Of a stretch of 64,000 nucleotides of DNA, positions 33,291 to 42,141 are shown piece by piece. The DNA comes from Persicimonas caeni (GTDB lineage Bacteria > Myxococcota_A > Bradymonadia > Bradymonadales > Bradymonadaceae). A program made the position numbers and the translations under genes. Under the pieces are notes generated by a model, which searched no databases, had not been told where the DNA came from, and saw only the letters and a list, made by a program, of their open reading frames with translations. The stretch covers positions 6,351,074-6,415,073 of the forward strand of contig NZ_CP041186.1 in assembly GCF_006517175.1 (NCBI RefSeq), read 5' to 3'. How positions within the stretch are numbered: position 1 is the stretch's first letter; each line of letters begins with the position of its first letter.

Positions 33291-34784
33291 TCAACCGGGC
33301 TTGTCGGCGGCCAAAAAGAGGGTGCTTCCGTCGCGGTACACCAAGAACAAAACTCGTGCGTCGCTCTTGTCGTAGGCCTTGGAGAAGGCGTCGACCGAAT
33401 CGACACGTTCGCGATTGACCTCGAGGACGACGTCGCCGGGGCGAAGGCCCATCTGGGCGGCGGGACTGCCGGGCGTGAGATTGGTGACGATCACGCCGCG
33501 ATCGAGTCGTCCGGGGATATTGAATCGTTGGCGAAGCTCTGGGTTGATGGGAGCGAGTGACAGCCCGTCGAGTTGGCTTTGGGGTCCCAGCGAAGGCGGG
33601 CCGGCGGCCTCGGAGGGCAACTCACCCAGCTCGACCTCGATGGTCTGCTGGTCGCCATCTCGCAGCACACCCATCTCGACGGTGGTGCCAGGCGCGGTCA
33701 ACGCCACGCGATTGCGCAGGTTGCTCGCCGAATCGATCGACTTGCCATCCAGTGAGACGATGACGTCGCCGCGGCGCAGGCCAGCCTCGGCGGCGGGGCT
33801 GTTGGGCTCGACATCCGAGACGATCACCCCGTCGGTATTCTTTGGCAGGTCGAAGGCTCGGGCCAAGTCGTCGGTGACCGTTTGGATCATCACGCCCAAC
33901 CAGCCGCGGGTCACCTTACCGTGCTCGATCAGGCTCTCCATGACGGCGCGTGCCATACGCGACGGAATGGCAAAGCCGATGCCCTGGTAGCCACCGCTTC
34001 GCGACAAAATGGCGGTGTTGATGCCCACAATCTCGCCGGACATGTTGACGAGCGGCCCGCCGGAGTTGCCCGGGTTGATGGCCGCGTCCGTCTGGATGAA
34101 GTCCTCGTAATCAGTGATGCCGACGTTTTGGCGTCCCTTGGCAGAGACGATGCCCATGGTGACCGTGCTCGCCAAACCGAACGGGTTGCCAATGGCCACG
34201 ACCGGCTCGCCGAGGCGCACGCCCTCGGTGTCGGCGAAGGGGAGGGGGCGAAGGTCCTCGGGCGGATCTTGGAGTTGGAGCACTGCGAGGTCACTCTTGG
34301 GGTCGGTGCCCACAACTTCGGCAGTAAATTCGCCGCGCTCGTTGAGGCTGACCAAGATCTCGTCAGCCCCTTCGACCACGTGATAGTTGGTCAGAATATA
34401 GCCCTCGTTGGAGACGACCACACCCGAGCCCATGCCTTCTCGAATGCCGCGGTCAGGACCACCAGGGGCGCCCGGATCGAACGGAAACGGAAAGTCGTCG
34501 CCGAAGGGGCTGGCTCCTCGTCGAGTATCGACTTTCATCTTCGTCGAGATGCCGACCACGCTTGGCAGGGTCTGGTCGACCACATCGGGCAGATTGCGCA
34601 GGATCGCGACTTGGCTGTCGACGCGTGCAGCGTGCTCTGAGCTAGTTGCCTGGTCTGGCTTGTTGGCCGTCTGTGGCTTCTGGGCGTCTTCTCTCCCTTC
34701 GCAACCAGCCAAAAAGGAGAGAGCGGCCAAGACGATGAACAGCGTGGCGAGGTGACGTGGTCGTGCAACGGCGCGTGAAATCAT
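33291..34784 (-). CDS. HtrA/Do-family serine protease lipoprotein with two PDZ domains
   Basis: 497 residues. The N-terminus is a lipoprotein signal (lipobox LAGC, Cys28), unlike soluble DegP. The trypsin-fold catalytic triad is His135 (YILTNYHVV), Asp165 (SDLAVL) and Ser241 (NPGNSGGP). A LA-loop rich in Phe/Pro/Gly lies at about residue 92-115. Two PDZ domains follow (GVIVSDVEPNSPAAEAGLRRGDVIVSL and GVIVTNLTPGSPAAQMGLRPGDVVLEV). Family members degrade or chaperone misfolded envelope proteins. The neighbouring GIDE-LemA gene, 57 bp downstream, is probably co-transcribed. No RseA-like partner is visible. Confidence 0.95.
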   Translation of the reverse strand: MISRAVARPRHLATLFIVLAALSFLAGCEGREDAQKPQTANKPDQATSSEHAARVDSQVAILRNLPDVVDQTLPSVVGISTKMKVDTRRGASPFGDDFPFPFDPGAPGGPDRGIREGMGSGVVVSNEGYILTNYHVVEGADEILVSLNERGEFTAEVVGTDPKSDLAVLQLQDPPEDLRPLPFADTEGVRLGEPVVAIGNPFGLASTVTMGIVSAKGRQNVGITDYEDFIQTDAAINPGNSGGPLVNMSGEIVGINTAILSRSGGYQGIGFAIPSRMARAVMESLIEHGKVTRGWLGVMIQTVTDDLARAFDLPKNTDGVIVSDVEPNSPAAEAGLRRGDVIVSLDGKSIDSASNLRNRVALTAPGTTVEMGVLRDGDQQTIEVELGELPSEAAGPPSLGPQSQLDGLSLAPINPELRQRFNIPGRLDRGVIVTNLTPGSPAAQMGLRPGDVVLEVNRERVDSVDAFSKAYDKSDARVLFLVYRDGSTLFLAADKPG

Positions 34785-35043
34785 GTCGGCTCGTCGTGCA
34801 AAGAGGGGCTTGGTAGACCGCCGGTGCGCAAGTGGTTCTCCTCTCGGTTAACCGCTCCGGCGCCGAAATGTGGGCATCAAATGCGCATCGTCAAGGGCAA
34901 CTGTGGTGAGCACGGTGGTGCGCGCAATTTTTGCGCGGGGTGAGGCGCCTGCGAAAGAACTGCGGGGGGCAGGCTGTCGCTTTGTTGCGCCAAAGCGACT
35001 TCGTCTGATCGCGGGTGTGTGTATATTGTAGCTGCGAGTTCCA

Positions 35044-35472
35044 ATGAGCCGAAACCCAGGTTTGACCATGTTGACTTTCGACACACCAACCACGCTCTCC
35101 GAGATTCAGAAGGAGCGGTGGCAGCGCGGTGGACAGACCATTTCCAACCTCCTCGCCGGTGAGGTGCTCAACGAGGCGACCATGCACGCCTGTGACGAGC
35201 AGGACCAGTGGTGGGAGTTGGTCGTCAGCGGCGACAACGGCAGCGCGACCATCGGTGGGCCCCGCCAGGTGAGTTTCGACGAGCCCCCGGCCGATTGTTG
35301 GCGTTTGGAAGTGGTGTTGGAGGCTCCGGTCGATTTCGGCACCTTCGTCCAATTGGCCCTGCGCTTTCCCGACGCGACGATTTACCTTCCCGAGGTCGCT
35401 CTTCACAAAGGCGAATGCCGGTCGATTCAACAGCAGGCCGACCTCGATCTCGTGACCATCTTCGAGATCTAG
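35044..35472 (+). CDS. Small cytoplasmic protein of unknown function
   Basis: 142 residues from ATG 35044; the ATG at 35068 has a slightly better AGGT 6 bases upstream and would remove eight residues. The sequence alternates hydrophobic residues and short turns (WWELVVSGDNGSATIGG; WRLEVVLEAPVDFGTFVQLALRFPDATIYLPEVALHKGEC) and looks like an all-beta fold. There is no signal peptide, membrane segment or recognised motif. Lies between a divergent HtrA gene and an RpoH-like sigma gene on the same strand, 250 bp upstream of the latter. Real because of high coding-like third-position bias relative to the opposite frame; function unknown. Confidence 0.55.
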   Translation: MSRNPGLTMLTFDTPTTLSEIQKERWQRGGQTISNLLAGEVLNEATMHACDEQDQWWELVVSGDNGSATIGGPRQVSFDEPPADCWRLEVVLEAPVDFGTFVQLALRFPDATIYLPEVALHKGECRSIQQQADLDLVTIFEI

Positions 35473-35721
35473 ATCCCGCCTCGACGACCTGCCTCCAGCC
35501 AAGATTTGCCACCTTTGTGTTCCCTTGGCACAACAGTTGCTCCCTCTCCCACTGTAACCATTTGTGTAGGCGCTCGAAGTCTCCACTGAAATCGCCAGTT
35601 TTGTGGCTTGTGCGATTTCGTGTTTAGCTTGTTTGTAATCAGATTTATCGGCGTCAAGAAGAAGCATCGGGTCGGGGACTCCCGGTGCCTCACACGTTCA
35701 ACCAGGGTCAGGGGAACACCA

Positions 35722-36729
35722 ATGAACACGCAGCTGGCTAGTGGCAAAGTGTATCGTGACGACGTAAAGAAATCGGACAATTCCACCAAAAAACGCGCCA
35801 CCGACGATCTGGTCGAGCGCGGAGAATGGTCCTTTGCGATTCCGTCCGACGGCATCGAGTTGTCCAAGGACATGAGCGCGCTCGATAGCTACTTTGCGCG
35901 GCTCAATTATGTCGAGCCACTGCCTGCCGAGGAGCAGCAAGAGTTGGCCGAGCGCTATATCGAGGAAGACGACGTCGAGGCTGCCAAGCTGTTGGTGCTC
36001 ACCAACCTGCGCTTGGTGGTCAAGCTCGCCATGGAGTATCGCCGCCACGGCATGAACCTGCTCGAACTCATCCAGGAGGGCAATGTGGGGCTGGCCGAGG
36101 CGGTCAAGCGCTACGACCCGTACCGCGGCGTCAAGTTCATCAGCTACGCGCAGTATTGGATTCGCGCGATGATCTTCAACCACATGATGAACCACATCCA
36201 CCCGGTCAAGATTTGCGGGACGCGCGCGGGCCGAAAGCTGTTCTTCAACCTGAACAAGGCCAAGCGGGCCATCAAGGCCAAGGGCTTGGAGCCGACCAAT
36301 GAGCGTGTGGCCGAGTATCTGGACATCGACACACAAGACGTCGAGCTCATCGGGATGAATATGGAGAGCGCACCGGTGTCGCTCGACATGCCGCTGAGCG
36401 ACGGGAGCGCGACCACGGTCAGCGACATGATGGAGACCGAGGAGCCGAACCCGGAGGATTATACCGCTCAATACCAGTTCCGGGCGCGGCTGCGCGAGGC
36501 GATCGACAAATTCGGAGAGAGTCTGGACGACGACCGGCGCCGCTCCATCTGGTACGAGCGCACACTGAGCGACGACCCGAACTCGCTGCGCGAGCTCGGC
36601 GAAGTGTGGGACGTCTCCAAAGAGCGCATCCGCCAGATCGAGGTCGAGATGCGCGACGAGTTCAAACTCTTCTTCACCAAGTTCATGGGCGGCGAAGCCG
36701 AGGTCTTCTCGAACTACGCAATGGCCTGA
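35722..36729 (+). CDS. rpoH: RpoH-like heat-shock sigma factor
   Basis: 335 residues from ATG 35722 (AGGGGA 7 bases upstream). A sigma-70 family protein lacking region 1.1. Region 2: LVLTNLRLVVKLAMEY, YDPYRGVKFISYAQYWIRAMIF. The RpoH box appears as GRKLFFNLNKAKRAIKAKG, the diagnostic contact with core RNA polymerase in sigma-32. Region 4: SLRELGEVWDVSKERIRQIEVEMRDEF, helix-turn-helix for the -35 element. It should direct heat-shock and unfolded-protein genes; the linked HtrA protease and CnoX/Msr genes are natural targets but this is inference. The 250-bp leader could contain its own thermoregulated structure, which I cannot demonstrate. Confidence 0.9.
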   Translation: MNTQLASGKVYRDDVKKSDNSTKKRATDDLVERGEWSFAIPSDGIELSKDMSALDSYFARLNYVEPLPAEEQQELAERYIEEDDVEAAKLLVLTNLRLVVKLAMEYRRHGMNLLELIQEGNVGLAEAVKRYDPYRGVKFISYAQYWIRAMIFNHMMNHIHPVKICGTRAGRKLFFNLNKAKRAIKAKGLEPTNERVAEYLDIDTQDVELIGMNMESAPVSLDMPLSDGSATTVSDMMETEEPNPEDYTAQYQFRARLREAIDKFGESLDDDRRRSIWYERTLSDDPNSLRELGEVWDVSKERIRQIEVEMRDEFKLFFTKFMGGEAEVFSNYAMA

Positions 36730-36769
36730 GCCTCGCTCCCAGACCTAGCGGGCGGCTGTGGCCGCGTCG

Positions 36770-38284
36770 TCAAAACGCGCGAAGCGGCAGCGCTTCGGCC
36801 GACGGCGTGCGCCACAGCGGCTCGGCAACGCTGCGCTTGTCGAGTGGCTGCTCCATGCGATCGACAAAGCGCTCGGCCCACCAGTACACGTCCGTTTCTC
36901 GGACCACCTCGCGCAACATCGCCATACGCGACGCACGCTCGTCGGCGCCCATCTCGACCGCTCGGCGAATCGTCTCGGCGGTGGCTTCGGTGTCGTAGGG
37001 GTTGGTCAGAAGCGCGCCGTCGGCGAGTTGTCCCGCCGCGCCGGCAAACTCACTCAACACCAGCACGCCGTTCGCGTCGACCTGCGAAGCGACGTACTCC
37101 TTGGCGACCAGGTTCATGCCGTCGCGAAGAGGCGTGACCAGTGCGGCGCGCGCTTGGCGGTACATCGCGCCCAGCTCGACGCGGTCGACCCGGCCGTAGC
37201 GGTAGCGGATCGGCGACCACTTGCGCGTGCTGAACCGCCCGCAGATGCGTCCGACGGTGCGCTCGAGCTCGTCCTTGAGCGAGGCATACGCCCCCACCTT
37301 CTCACGGCTGGGGACCACCAGTTGATACAACACGACCCGCTCGCGCAGCGACGGGTAGCGTTCGAGCGCCACCTCCAGGGCCTCGAGCCGGTGGATGAGC
37401 CCCTTCGTGTAGTCGAGGCGATCCACGCCCAGCAGGATATCGTAGGGGCCGAGCTCGCGTTGCAGCGCCTCGGCTCGTGCGGCCACCTCGGGGCGGCTGG
37501 CTCGCTCGGAGAAGTCGTCGAAGTCGGTGCCGATGGGAAATGCCTCGGCCCGAAGCCGGCGGTGGCCCACGTCGAGGACCGCGCTGGTACGACCGCGTTC
37601 GATCTCGCAATGCGGCATACAATGAGCCACACAGCCCAAGAAGTTGTGCAGGTCTTGGGGCGTTTGGAAGCCCACGAGGTCGTAGGCCAAGAGCGCATCG
37701 ACGATCTGATGCATCCAGGGCATCCGGCGGCATAGATCGACGGCGGGAAACGGAATGTGCAGGAAGAAGCCGAGCCGCTCCAGGTCCATCTTGGCGGTGC
37801 GCAGCATCTTGCCCACGTGAATCAGGTGGTAGTCGTGGATCCACACGTGGGAGCCGACCTCTTTGGAGCGGGCCAGGCGAAGCGCGAACCTGCGGTTGAC
37901 GTCCAGGTAGCGCTTCCAGAACTCCGGGCGAAACTCGCACAGGCGGCTAAAACCGTGGAACAGCGGCCAGAGCACCGAGTTGGCGAAGCCGGCGTAGTAG
38001 GCGTCGATATCCGCTTGAGAGAGGTTCACCGGCTCGAGACTGTAGCCGCTTTGCTGAGCAAACGCCTCCAAGGGCGCGGTCCAGTCGTCTCCGTCGACCG
38101 AGCAGCCGGGCCAGCCGACCCAGGTGCCGCCGCGGTCACGCAGAATGGGGCTCATCGCGCCGACGAGGCCTCCGCTGGAGGGCCGCACCGCGAGGCCCTC
38201 GCGATTTCGGTGAAGTTCGACGGGAAGGCGATTCGATACGACGGTCAACGGCTGGGCGTCGACCGCATTGGAAGTGCACGGCAT
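36770..38284 (-). CDS. otsA: Trehalose-6-phosphate synthase (GT20)
   Basis: 504 residues from the ATG at 38284; AGGA is 5-6 bases upstream, while the GTG four codons earlier lacks one. GT20 motifs are present: [10 protein letters not shown] at the N-terminus, [18 protein letters not shown], a strongly conserved [27 protein letters not shown] and [16 protein letters not shown] ... [12 protein letters not shown]. Makes trehalose-6-phosphate from UDP-glucose and glucose-6-phosphate. There is no OtsB phosphatase fused or adjacent, so the second step must be encoded elsewhere. Cytosolic. A compatible-solute or stress role fits proximity to rpoH, from which it is convergent, with about 40 bp between stop codons. 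Confidence 0.92.
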   Translation of the reverse strand: MPCTSNAVDAQPLTVVSNRLPVELHRNREGLAVRPSSGGLVGAMSPILRDRGGTWVGWPGCSVDGDDWTAPLEAFAQQSGYSLEPVNLSQADIDAYYAGFANSVLWPLFHGFSRLCEFRPEFWKRYLDVNRRFALRLARSKEVGSHVWIHDYHLIHVGKMLRTAKMDLERLGFFLHIPFPAVDLCRRMPWMHQIVDALLAYDLVGFQTPQDLHNFLGCVAHCMPHCEIERGRTSAVLDVGHRRLRAEAFPIGTDFDDFSERASRPEVAARAEALQRELGPYDILLGVDRLDYTKGLIHRLEALEVALERYPSLRERVVLYQLVVPSREKVGAYASLKDELERTVGRICGRFSTRKWSPIRYRYGRVDRVELGAMYRQARAALVTPLRDGMNLVAKEYVASQVDANGVLVLSEFAGAAGQLADGALLTNPYDTEATAETIRRAVEMGADERASRMAMLREVVRETDVYWWAERFVDRMEQPLDKRSVAEPLWRTPSAEALPLRAF

Positions 38285-38512
38285 CCGCGTCCTCACGTGA
38301 TTCTTCAGGTTCCGATGAACGGGCTCGATTGAACGATCCGTGCAGGGAGAGGAGGCTGCGGAGGGGCGTACAGCGTTTCAACGATGGACTATCGGTTGAC
38401 CGCCACTGGTGATGCGTTACCCCAATTCCGACTGCACAAAACTAGTCGCGGTCGAATCTAGGCAGGAAATGCACGGCGGCCAGAAAATAATGCCGGGCGA
38501 GACGGGGCGTAC

Positions 38513-38845
38513 TCAGTCGCGTTTCGACTCGGCGAAATCGAGCGCCACCTTGTGGAGCTCGCGAAAGCCTTCGTCGTAGGCGCCTGTGTCGAGACTCTCG
38601 AGCACCGCGACCGACTGGGGCGTGGCCTTGATGGCGAGCAGGACGAGGACCTTCTCGTGCTGGCCGGGCATCTCGGGGGCCGCGTCGAGCAGCTCTTCGA
38701 GCTGGGCGACTGTGTAGTGGTCGGCGACTTCCCACAGGCCTCGAGCCAGCCATTTGAAGCGCTCCCACTCGCGAATCGTCACGATGTCCTGCTCGAAGTG
38801 CAGGTCGGCGGTGTGTTCACTGAAACATTTGGGTGTAGCCGACAT
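38513..38845 (-). CDS. Small conserved-looking protein of unknown function
   Basis: 110 residues, ATG 38845 with AGGA 7 bases upstream. All-alpha by appearance: EWERFKWLARGLWEVADHYTVAQLEELLDAAPEMPGQHEKVLVLLAIKATPQSVAVLESLD. The Trp/Phe-rich first helix and regular leucines suggest a small bundle. No signal peptide, no catalytic motif. It is upstream of otsA on the same strand, with 228 bp between, so separate transcription is likely. I do not recognise the family. Confidence 0.65.
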   Translation of the reverse strand: MSATPKCFSEHTADLHFEQDIVTIREWERFKWLARGLWEVADHYTVAQLEELLDAAPEMPGQHEKVLVLLAIKATPQSVAVLESLDTGAYDEGFRELHKVALDFAESKRD

Positions 38846-39041
38846 CGTCTTTCCTTCGTCTCGTTATTCGTCCCGGTCGGTTGGCGGTTGTCGCTTCATA
38901 CACACTGCATAACCTGTGCCAGCTTCATTTCTATTTCCTACAAAATTTCGTTGGTGGTGCTGTTGAGCCTCGCCAACCGATGCTGCTATCGTGGGGCCAC
39001 TCACTGAGAATTTCGAAAATATGTGGCCAAGGACGTCTCCG

Positions 39042-41144
39042 ATGGAGCATCACGCGATTGGTTTGGTTCTAAGCGAGCGGCGCACGCGTCGCTGGATGGT
39101 AGCCCTTTTGGCCGCGCTCGTGCTCGCAGCGTCAGGTTGCGGGGACGACGGCGGCGGCCAAGACCGCGACACTGGTGTCACACCTTCGGAGGATGCAGGC
39201 TCCGATGTGGGAGCGGACGCAGGCGATACAAGCGACTCCGGCGACGATGCGGACGCAGGCACCGTGAGCTATCCGCTCAGCGAGTGTGACCCGCTCGTCG
39301 AGCAACAATGCGCGATGCCCTGGCCGTCGAACCTGTACATGGCTCCCGACGATACCCGTGCGACCGGCTACACGCTGACCTTCGGCGAGACCTCGCTGCC
39401 GGCCAACCGCAACGGCTCCCATATCGACCCCGAGCCCTACGCTCGCATGGACGGATATGGCCTGGGCGTGCCCATCATGGCCGTCTTCCCCGATGTCGAC
39501 GTCTCGGGCATGGCCGGGCGCTATTCGGTCGAGGAGTCGGTGGCGGCCGACGCGCCGGTCGTGCTTCTGCGGGTCTCCGAGGACGGCAACCACGAGCGCG
39601 TGCCGTACTGGGCCGAGCTCGACGTGCACGCCGAGTCGGCCGACGACCAGACGCTCTTCGTGCGCCCGGCCGTCATCCTCGAAGAGAACGCCCGTTACGT
39701 GGTCGCCTTTCGCGACCTGAAGACCACCGCCGGCGCCGATATCGCGCCGTCCGAGGCGTTCCAGAAGCTTCTCGACGGTGATACCGGCGATGACGCCGCG
39801 CTCGCCGCCCGCCAGGCGCGCTTCGACGAGGTGTTCACCATTCTGGAGGAGGCCGGTGTGCAGCGCGACTCGCTGACGCTCGCCTGGGATTTCCGCACGG
39901 CGAGCAGCGACGCCATGCACGGGCGCATGCTCCAGATGCGCGACGAGGCGCTCGCCGCGATGCCCGACGGGCCCGAGTTCACGATCAACGAGGTGCGCGA
40001 GTACGTCGCCCAGGACGACGGCAGCGGCAAGCCGGTCGACGACGAGATCTTTTTGGAGCTCGAGGGGACCATCGAGGTGCCCCACTACATGAGGAAACTC
40101 GGCAACGGCTACGTCTTCAACCTCGACGACGAGGGCAACCTCGTCCAAAACGGCACGCGCGACGCCGACGTGCTCATCCGCGTGCCGCACTCGGCCGTCG
40201 ACGAGCCCGCCGGCCTGCTCACCTACGGCCACGGCCTGTTGGGGAGCCGCGAGGAGATCTACGCCGGCCACCTGAGCCAGATCGCCAACGATTACAACTA
40301 TATTCTGGTGGCCGTCGACCTGGTGGGCATGTCGTATCGCGACCAGGAAGCCGCGCTCACCTCGGTGCTCGACCTGAGCAACTTCACCAAGCTCGCAGAC
40401 CGTCTGCACCAGGGCATGCTCGAGTATATCCTGGTTACGCGCGCCGCCGGGACGCGCCTGCCCGGGCTCGAGGAGATCACCTCGCGCAATATCCAGGTCT
40501 ACACCGACGAGCAGTACTATATGGGCGGCTCGCAGGGCGGCATTTTCGGCCAGACGTTCATGGCGCTCACGCCCGATATCGAGCGCGGCTACCTTGCGGT
40601 GCCCGGCAACAACTACTCGACGCTCTTGTACCGCTCGACGGGCTTCGACCCGTTCCACAGCAACATGAAGAACACGTACGGGAGCGCGCTCGACCGGGCG
40701 GTGGGCATCGCGTTGATGCAGCTTTTGTGGGCGGGGACGGAACCGGTGAGCTACGTGCGCCGCATCGAGGACGAGCCGTTCGACGGCACGCCCACGCACG
40801 TGTTGATGACGGTGGCCAAAGGGGACTACCAGGTCGCGGTCGTCACCAACGAGCATATCGCTCGCACCGATATCGGCATCCCGATCTTGGAGAATTACGA
40901 CGCCGACCGCACGCCCTGGAACCTCAACGAGGTCTCGTACCCGCACACCGGCTCGGGCATCATTCTGTACGACTTCGGCAACCCGTGGCCGGACGACGGC
41001 AACGCGATCTCGGACGATGGGGTGGGCGACCCGCACAGCAAGCTTTCGGGCGTGCCCGCGGCGGGCGAGCAGCTAAACCACTTCCTGCGCACCGGCGAGA
41101 TTATCGACGTGTGCGAAGGTGCACCGTGTCAATTCGACCCTTGA
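39042..41144 (+). CDS. Alpha/beta-hydrolase-like lipoprotein
   Basis: 700 residues from ATG 39042 (AGGA upstream). Signal peptide with lipobox AASGC at about residue 33, then a linker of DAGSDVGADAGD-type composition. The C-terminal half contains PHSAVDEPAGLLTYGHGLLGSREEIYAG and the nucleophile elbow GGSQGG (Ser in YMGGSQGGIFGQ), the alpha/beta-hydrolase signature, followed by a DPFHSN/PGN region and a late His (YPHTGSG). An acidic residue between them cannot be assigned securely. It is therefore a surface-displayed esterase or lipase-like enzyme. The N-terminal 350 residues look like extra domains not found in simple lipases. Substrate unknown. Confidence 0.75.
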   Translation: MEHHAIGLVLSERRTRRWMVALLAALVLAASGCGDDGGGQDRDTGVTPSEDAGSDVGADAGDTSDSGDDADAGTVSYPLSECDPLVEQQCAMPWPSNLYMAPDDTRATGYTLTFGETSLPANRNGSHIDPEPYARMDGYGLGVPIMAVFPDVDVSGMAGRYSVEESVAADAPVVLLRVSEDGNHERVPYWAELDVHAESADDQTLFVRPAVILEENARYVVAFRDLKTTAGADIAPSEAFQKLLDGDTGDDAALAARQARFDEVFTILEEAGVQRDSLTLAWDFRTASSDAMHGRMLQMRDEALAAMPDGPEFTINEVREYVAQDDGSGKPVDDEIFLELEGTIEVPHYMRKLGNGYVFNLDDEGNLVQNGTRDADVLIRVPHSAVDEPAGLLTYGHGLLGSREEIYAGHLSQIANDYNYILVAVDLVGMSYRDQEAALTSVLDLSNFTKLADRLHQGMLEYILVTRAAGTRLPGLEEITSRNIQVYTDEQYYMGGSQGGIFGQTFMALTPDIERGYLAVPGNNYSTLLYRSTGFDPFHSNMKNTYGSALDRAVGIALMQLLWAGTEPVSYVRRIEDEPFDGTPTHVLMTVAKGDYQVAVVTNEHIARTDIGIPILENYDADRTPWNLNEVSYPHTGSGIILYDFGNPWPDDGNAISDDGVGDPHSKLSGVPAAGEQLNHFLRTGEIIDVCEGAPCQFDP

Positions 41145-41290
41145 ACTTCAATTGGGCGAGGGCTTTTCAAAAGGGCATCGGAACTGGTGAGCGCTGCATC
41201 GGGGCCTCCCGAGGTGGACGTGGCTTGCGCGACTGCTGATATTTCAAACATAATCGCGAAGCGAAACCATTCCGATGCACCAGGTCAACA

Positions 41291-42013
41291 TTGAAGCAAC
41301 ATCTGTACGTCAAGCTGACGTTGATCACGGCCCTCGCCGCGGCCACCACCGCCTGCACGGCCACCAATCAGTCACTCCAAGAGGACACCGGACCGCCTCC
41401 GCGCAAAGAGACGATCACGGCCGTGCACAGCGACACGCGCCCCGAGCTTCGCGACTGCTTTGAAACCAGCGCAGCCGACGGCGTGACCGAGGTCGAGGTC
41501 GAGCTGCAACTTCCTCGCTCGGGCACCCCGGCGTCCATTCGCTTGCTCGACCCCGAAACGCTCTCGCCCGAGCTGCGCACCTGCCTCGAGACGGCGTTCG
41601 CCGACCTCGAGTACGGCGAAGGCCGCAGCGGCTCGACCTACTACCAGGTGCTCACCTGGGACAGCCAATCTCAAAAGATTCGCTTCGAGGATCCGGTCGA
41701 CGCCTACCACCGTTGGGGGCTGACGGGCGACGAGATCGAGTCGGTCTTCGAGGTCCACGAGACGCGCGTCGACCAATGCTACAAGGTCGCCGACAACGAC
41801 CCCGAAGGCCGCGTCGTGCTCACCGTGGCGATCGACAGCGACGGCAGGGTCTCACGCGCCGGCATCAAAAGCTCGACGCTCGGCGCACCGAGCGTCGAAG
41901 ATTGCCTAGTCGACTTTGCGCTCGAGTCGGAGTTTCCGCCGCCCAGAGGGGGCGGGGTGGTGGTCTTCGATCTGGCGTTTCGCTTTCGAGCGGGCGAGGG
42001 CTGGGTTCGCTAG
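41291..42013 (+). CDS. AgmX/PglI-type lipoprotein with two related domains
   Basis: 240 residues from a TTG at 41291 (weak AGGT upstream). Lipobox TTAC near residue 22. Two domains share a pattern of a Cys-flanked helix plus beta strands: first RPELRDCFETSAADGVTEVEVELQL ... LRTCLETAFADLEY, second RVDQCYKVADNDPEGRVVLTVAIDSDGRVSRAGI ... VEDCLVDFALESEFPPPRGGGVVVFDLAFRF. The second is a clear AgmX/PglI C-terminal domain, found mainly in Myxococcota-type gliding or secretion proteins. Function is unknown; anchoring in the outer or inner membrane is likely. Convergent with the giant A2M gene across a palindrome. Confidence 0.75.
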   Translation: MKQHLYVKLTLITALAAATTACTATNQSLQEDTGPPPRKETITAVHSDTRPELRDCFETSAADGVTEVEVELQLPRSGTPASIRLLDPETLSPELRTCLETAFADLEYGEGRSGSTYYQVLTWDSQSQKIRFEDPVDAYHRWGLTGDEIESVFEVHETRVDQCYKVADNDPEGRVVLTVAIDSDGRVSRAGIKSSTLGAPSVEDCLVDFALESEFPPPRGGGVVVFDLAFRFRAGEGWVR

Positions 42014-42040
42014 ACCTTCATTGCTCGAAAAGGCGGGGTT

Positions 42041-42124
42041 AACCGCAAAGGGCGCGAAGTACGCAAAGGACGGCAAGGAGGCTAAGCCTTGCTTCCTTCG
42101 GCGTCCTTCGCGCCCTTTGCGGTT
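42041..42124. repeat. 84-bp palindrome between convergent genes (AACCGCAAAGGGCGC type)
   Basis: AACCGCAAAGGGCGCGAAG (42041-42059) pairs perfectly with CTTCGCGCCCTTTGCGGTT (42106-42124) over 19 bases. An inner GCAAGG/CCTTGC pair extends the fold. This sequence style recurs, from memory, in many environmental bacterial genomes as intergenic palindromes. Likely a bidirectional terminator or REP-like element. Confidence 0.7.
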
Positions 42125-42141
42125 CCACTCCAACTCGATCG

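Noticed and set aside
34891-35667. Minus-strand frame opposite the small gene upstream of rpoH
   Set aside because: No start-site support and mixed composition; the plus-strand frame has better coding character, though confidence is modest.
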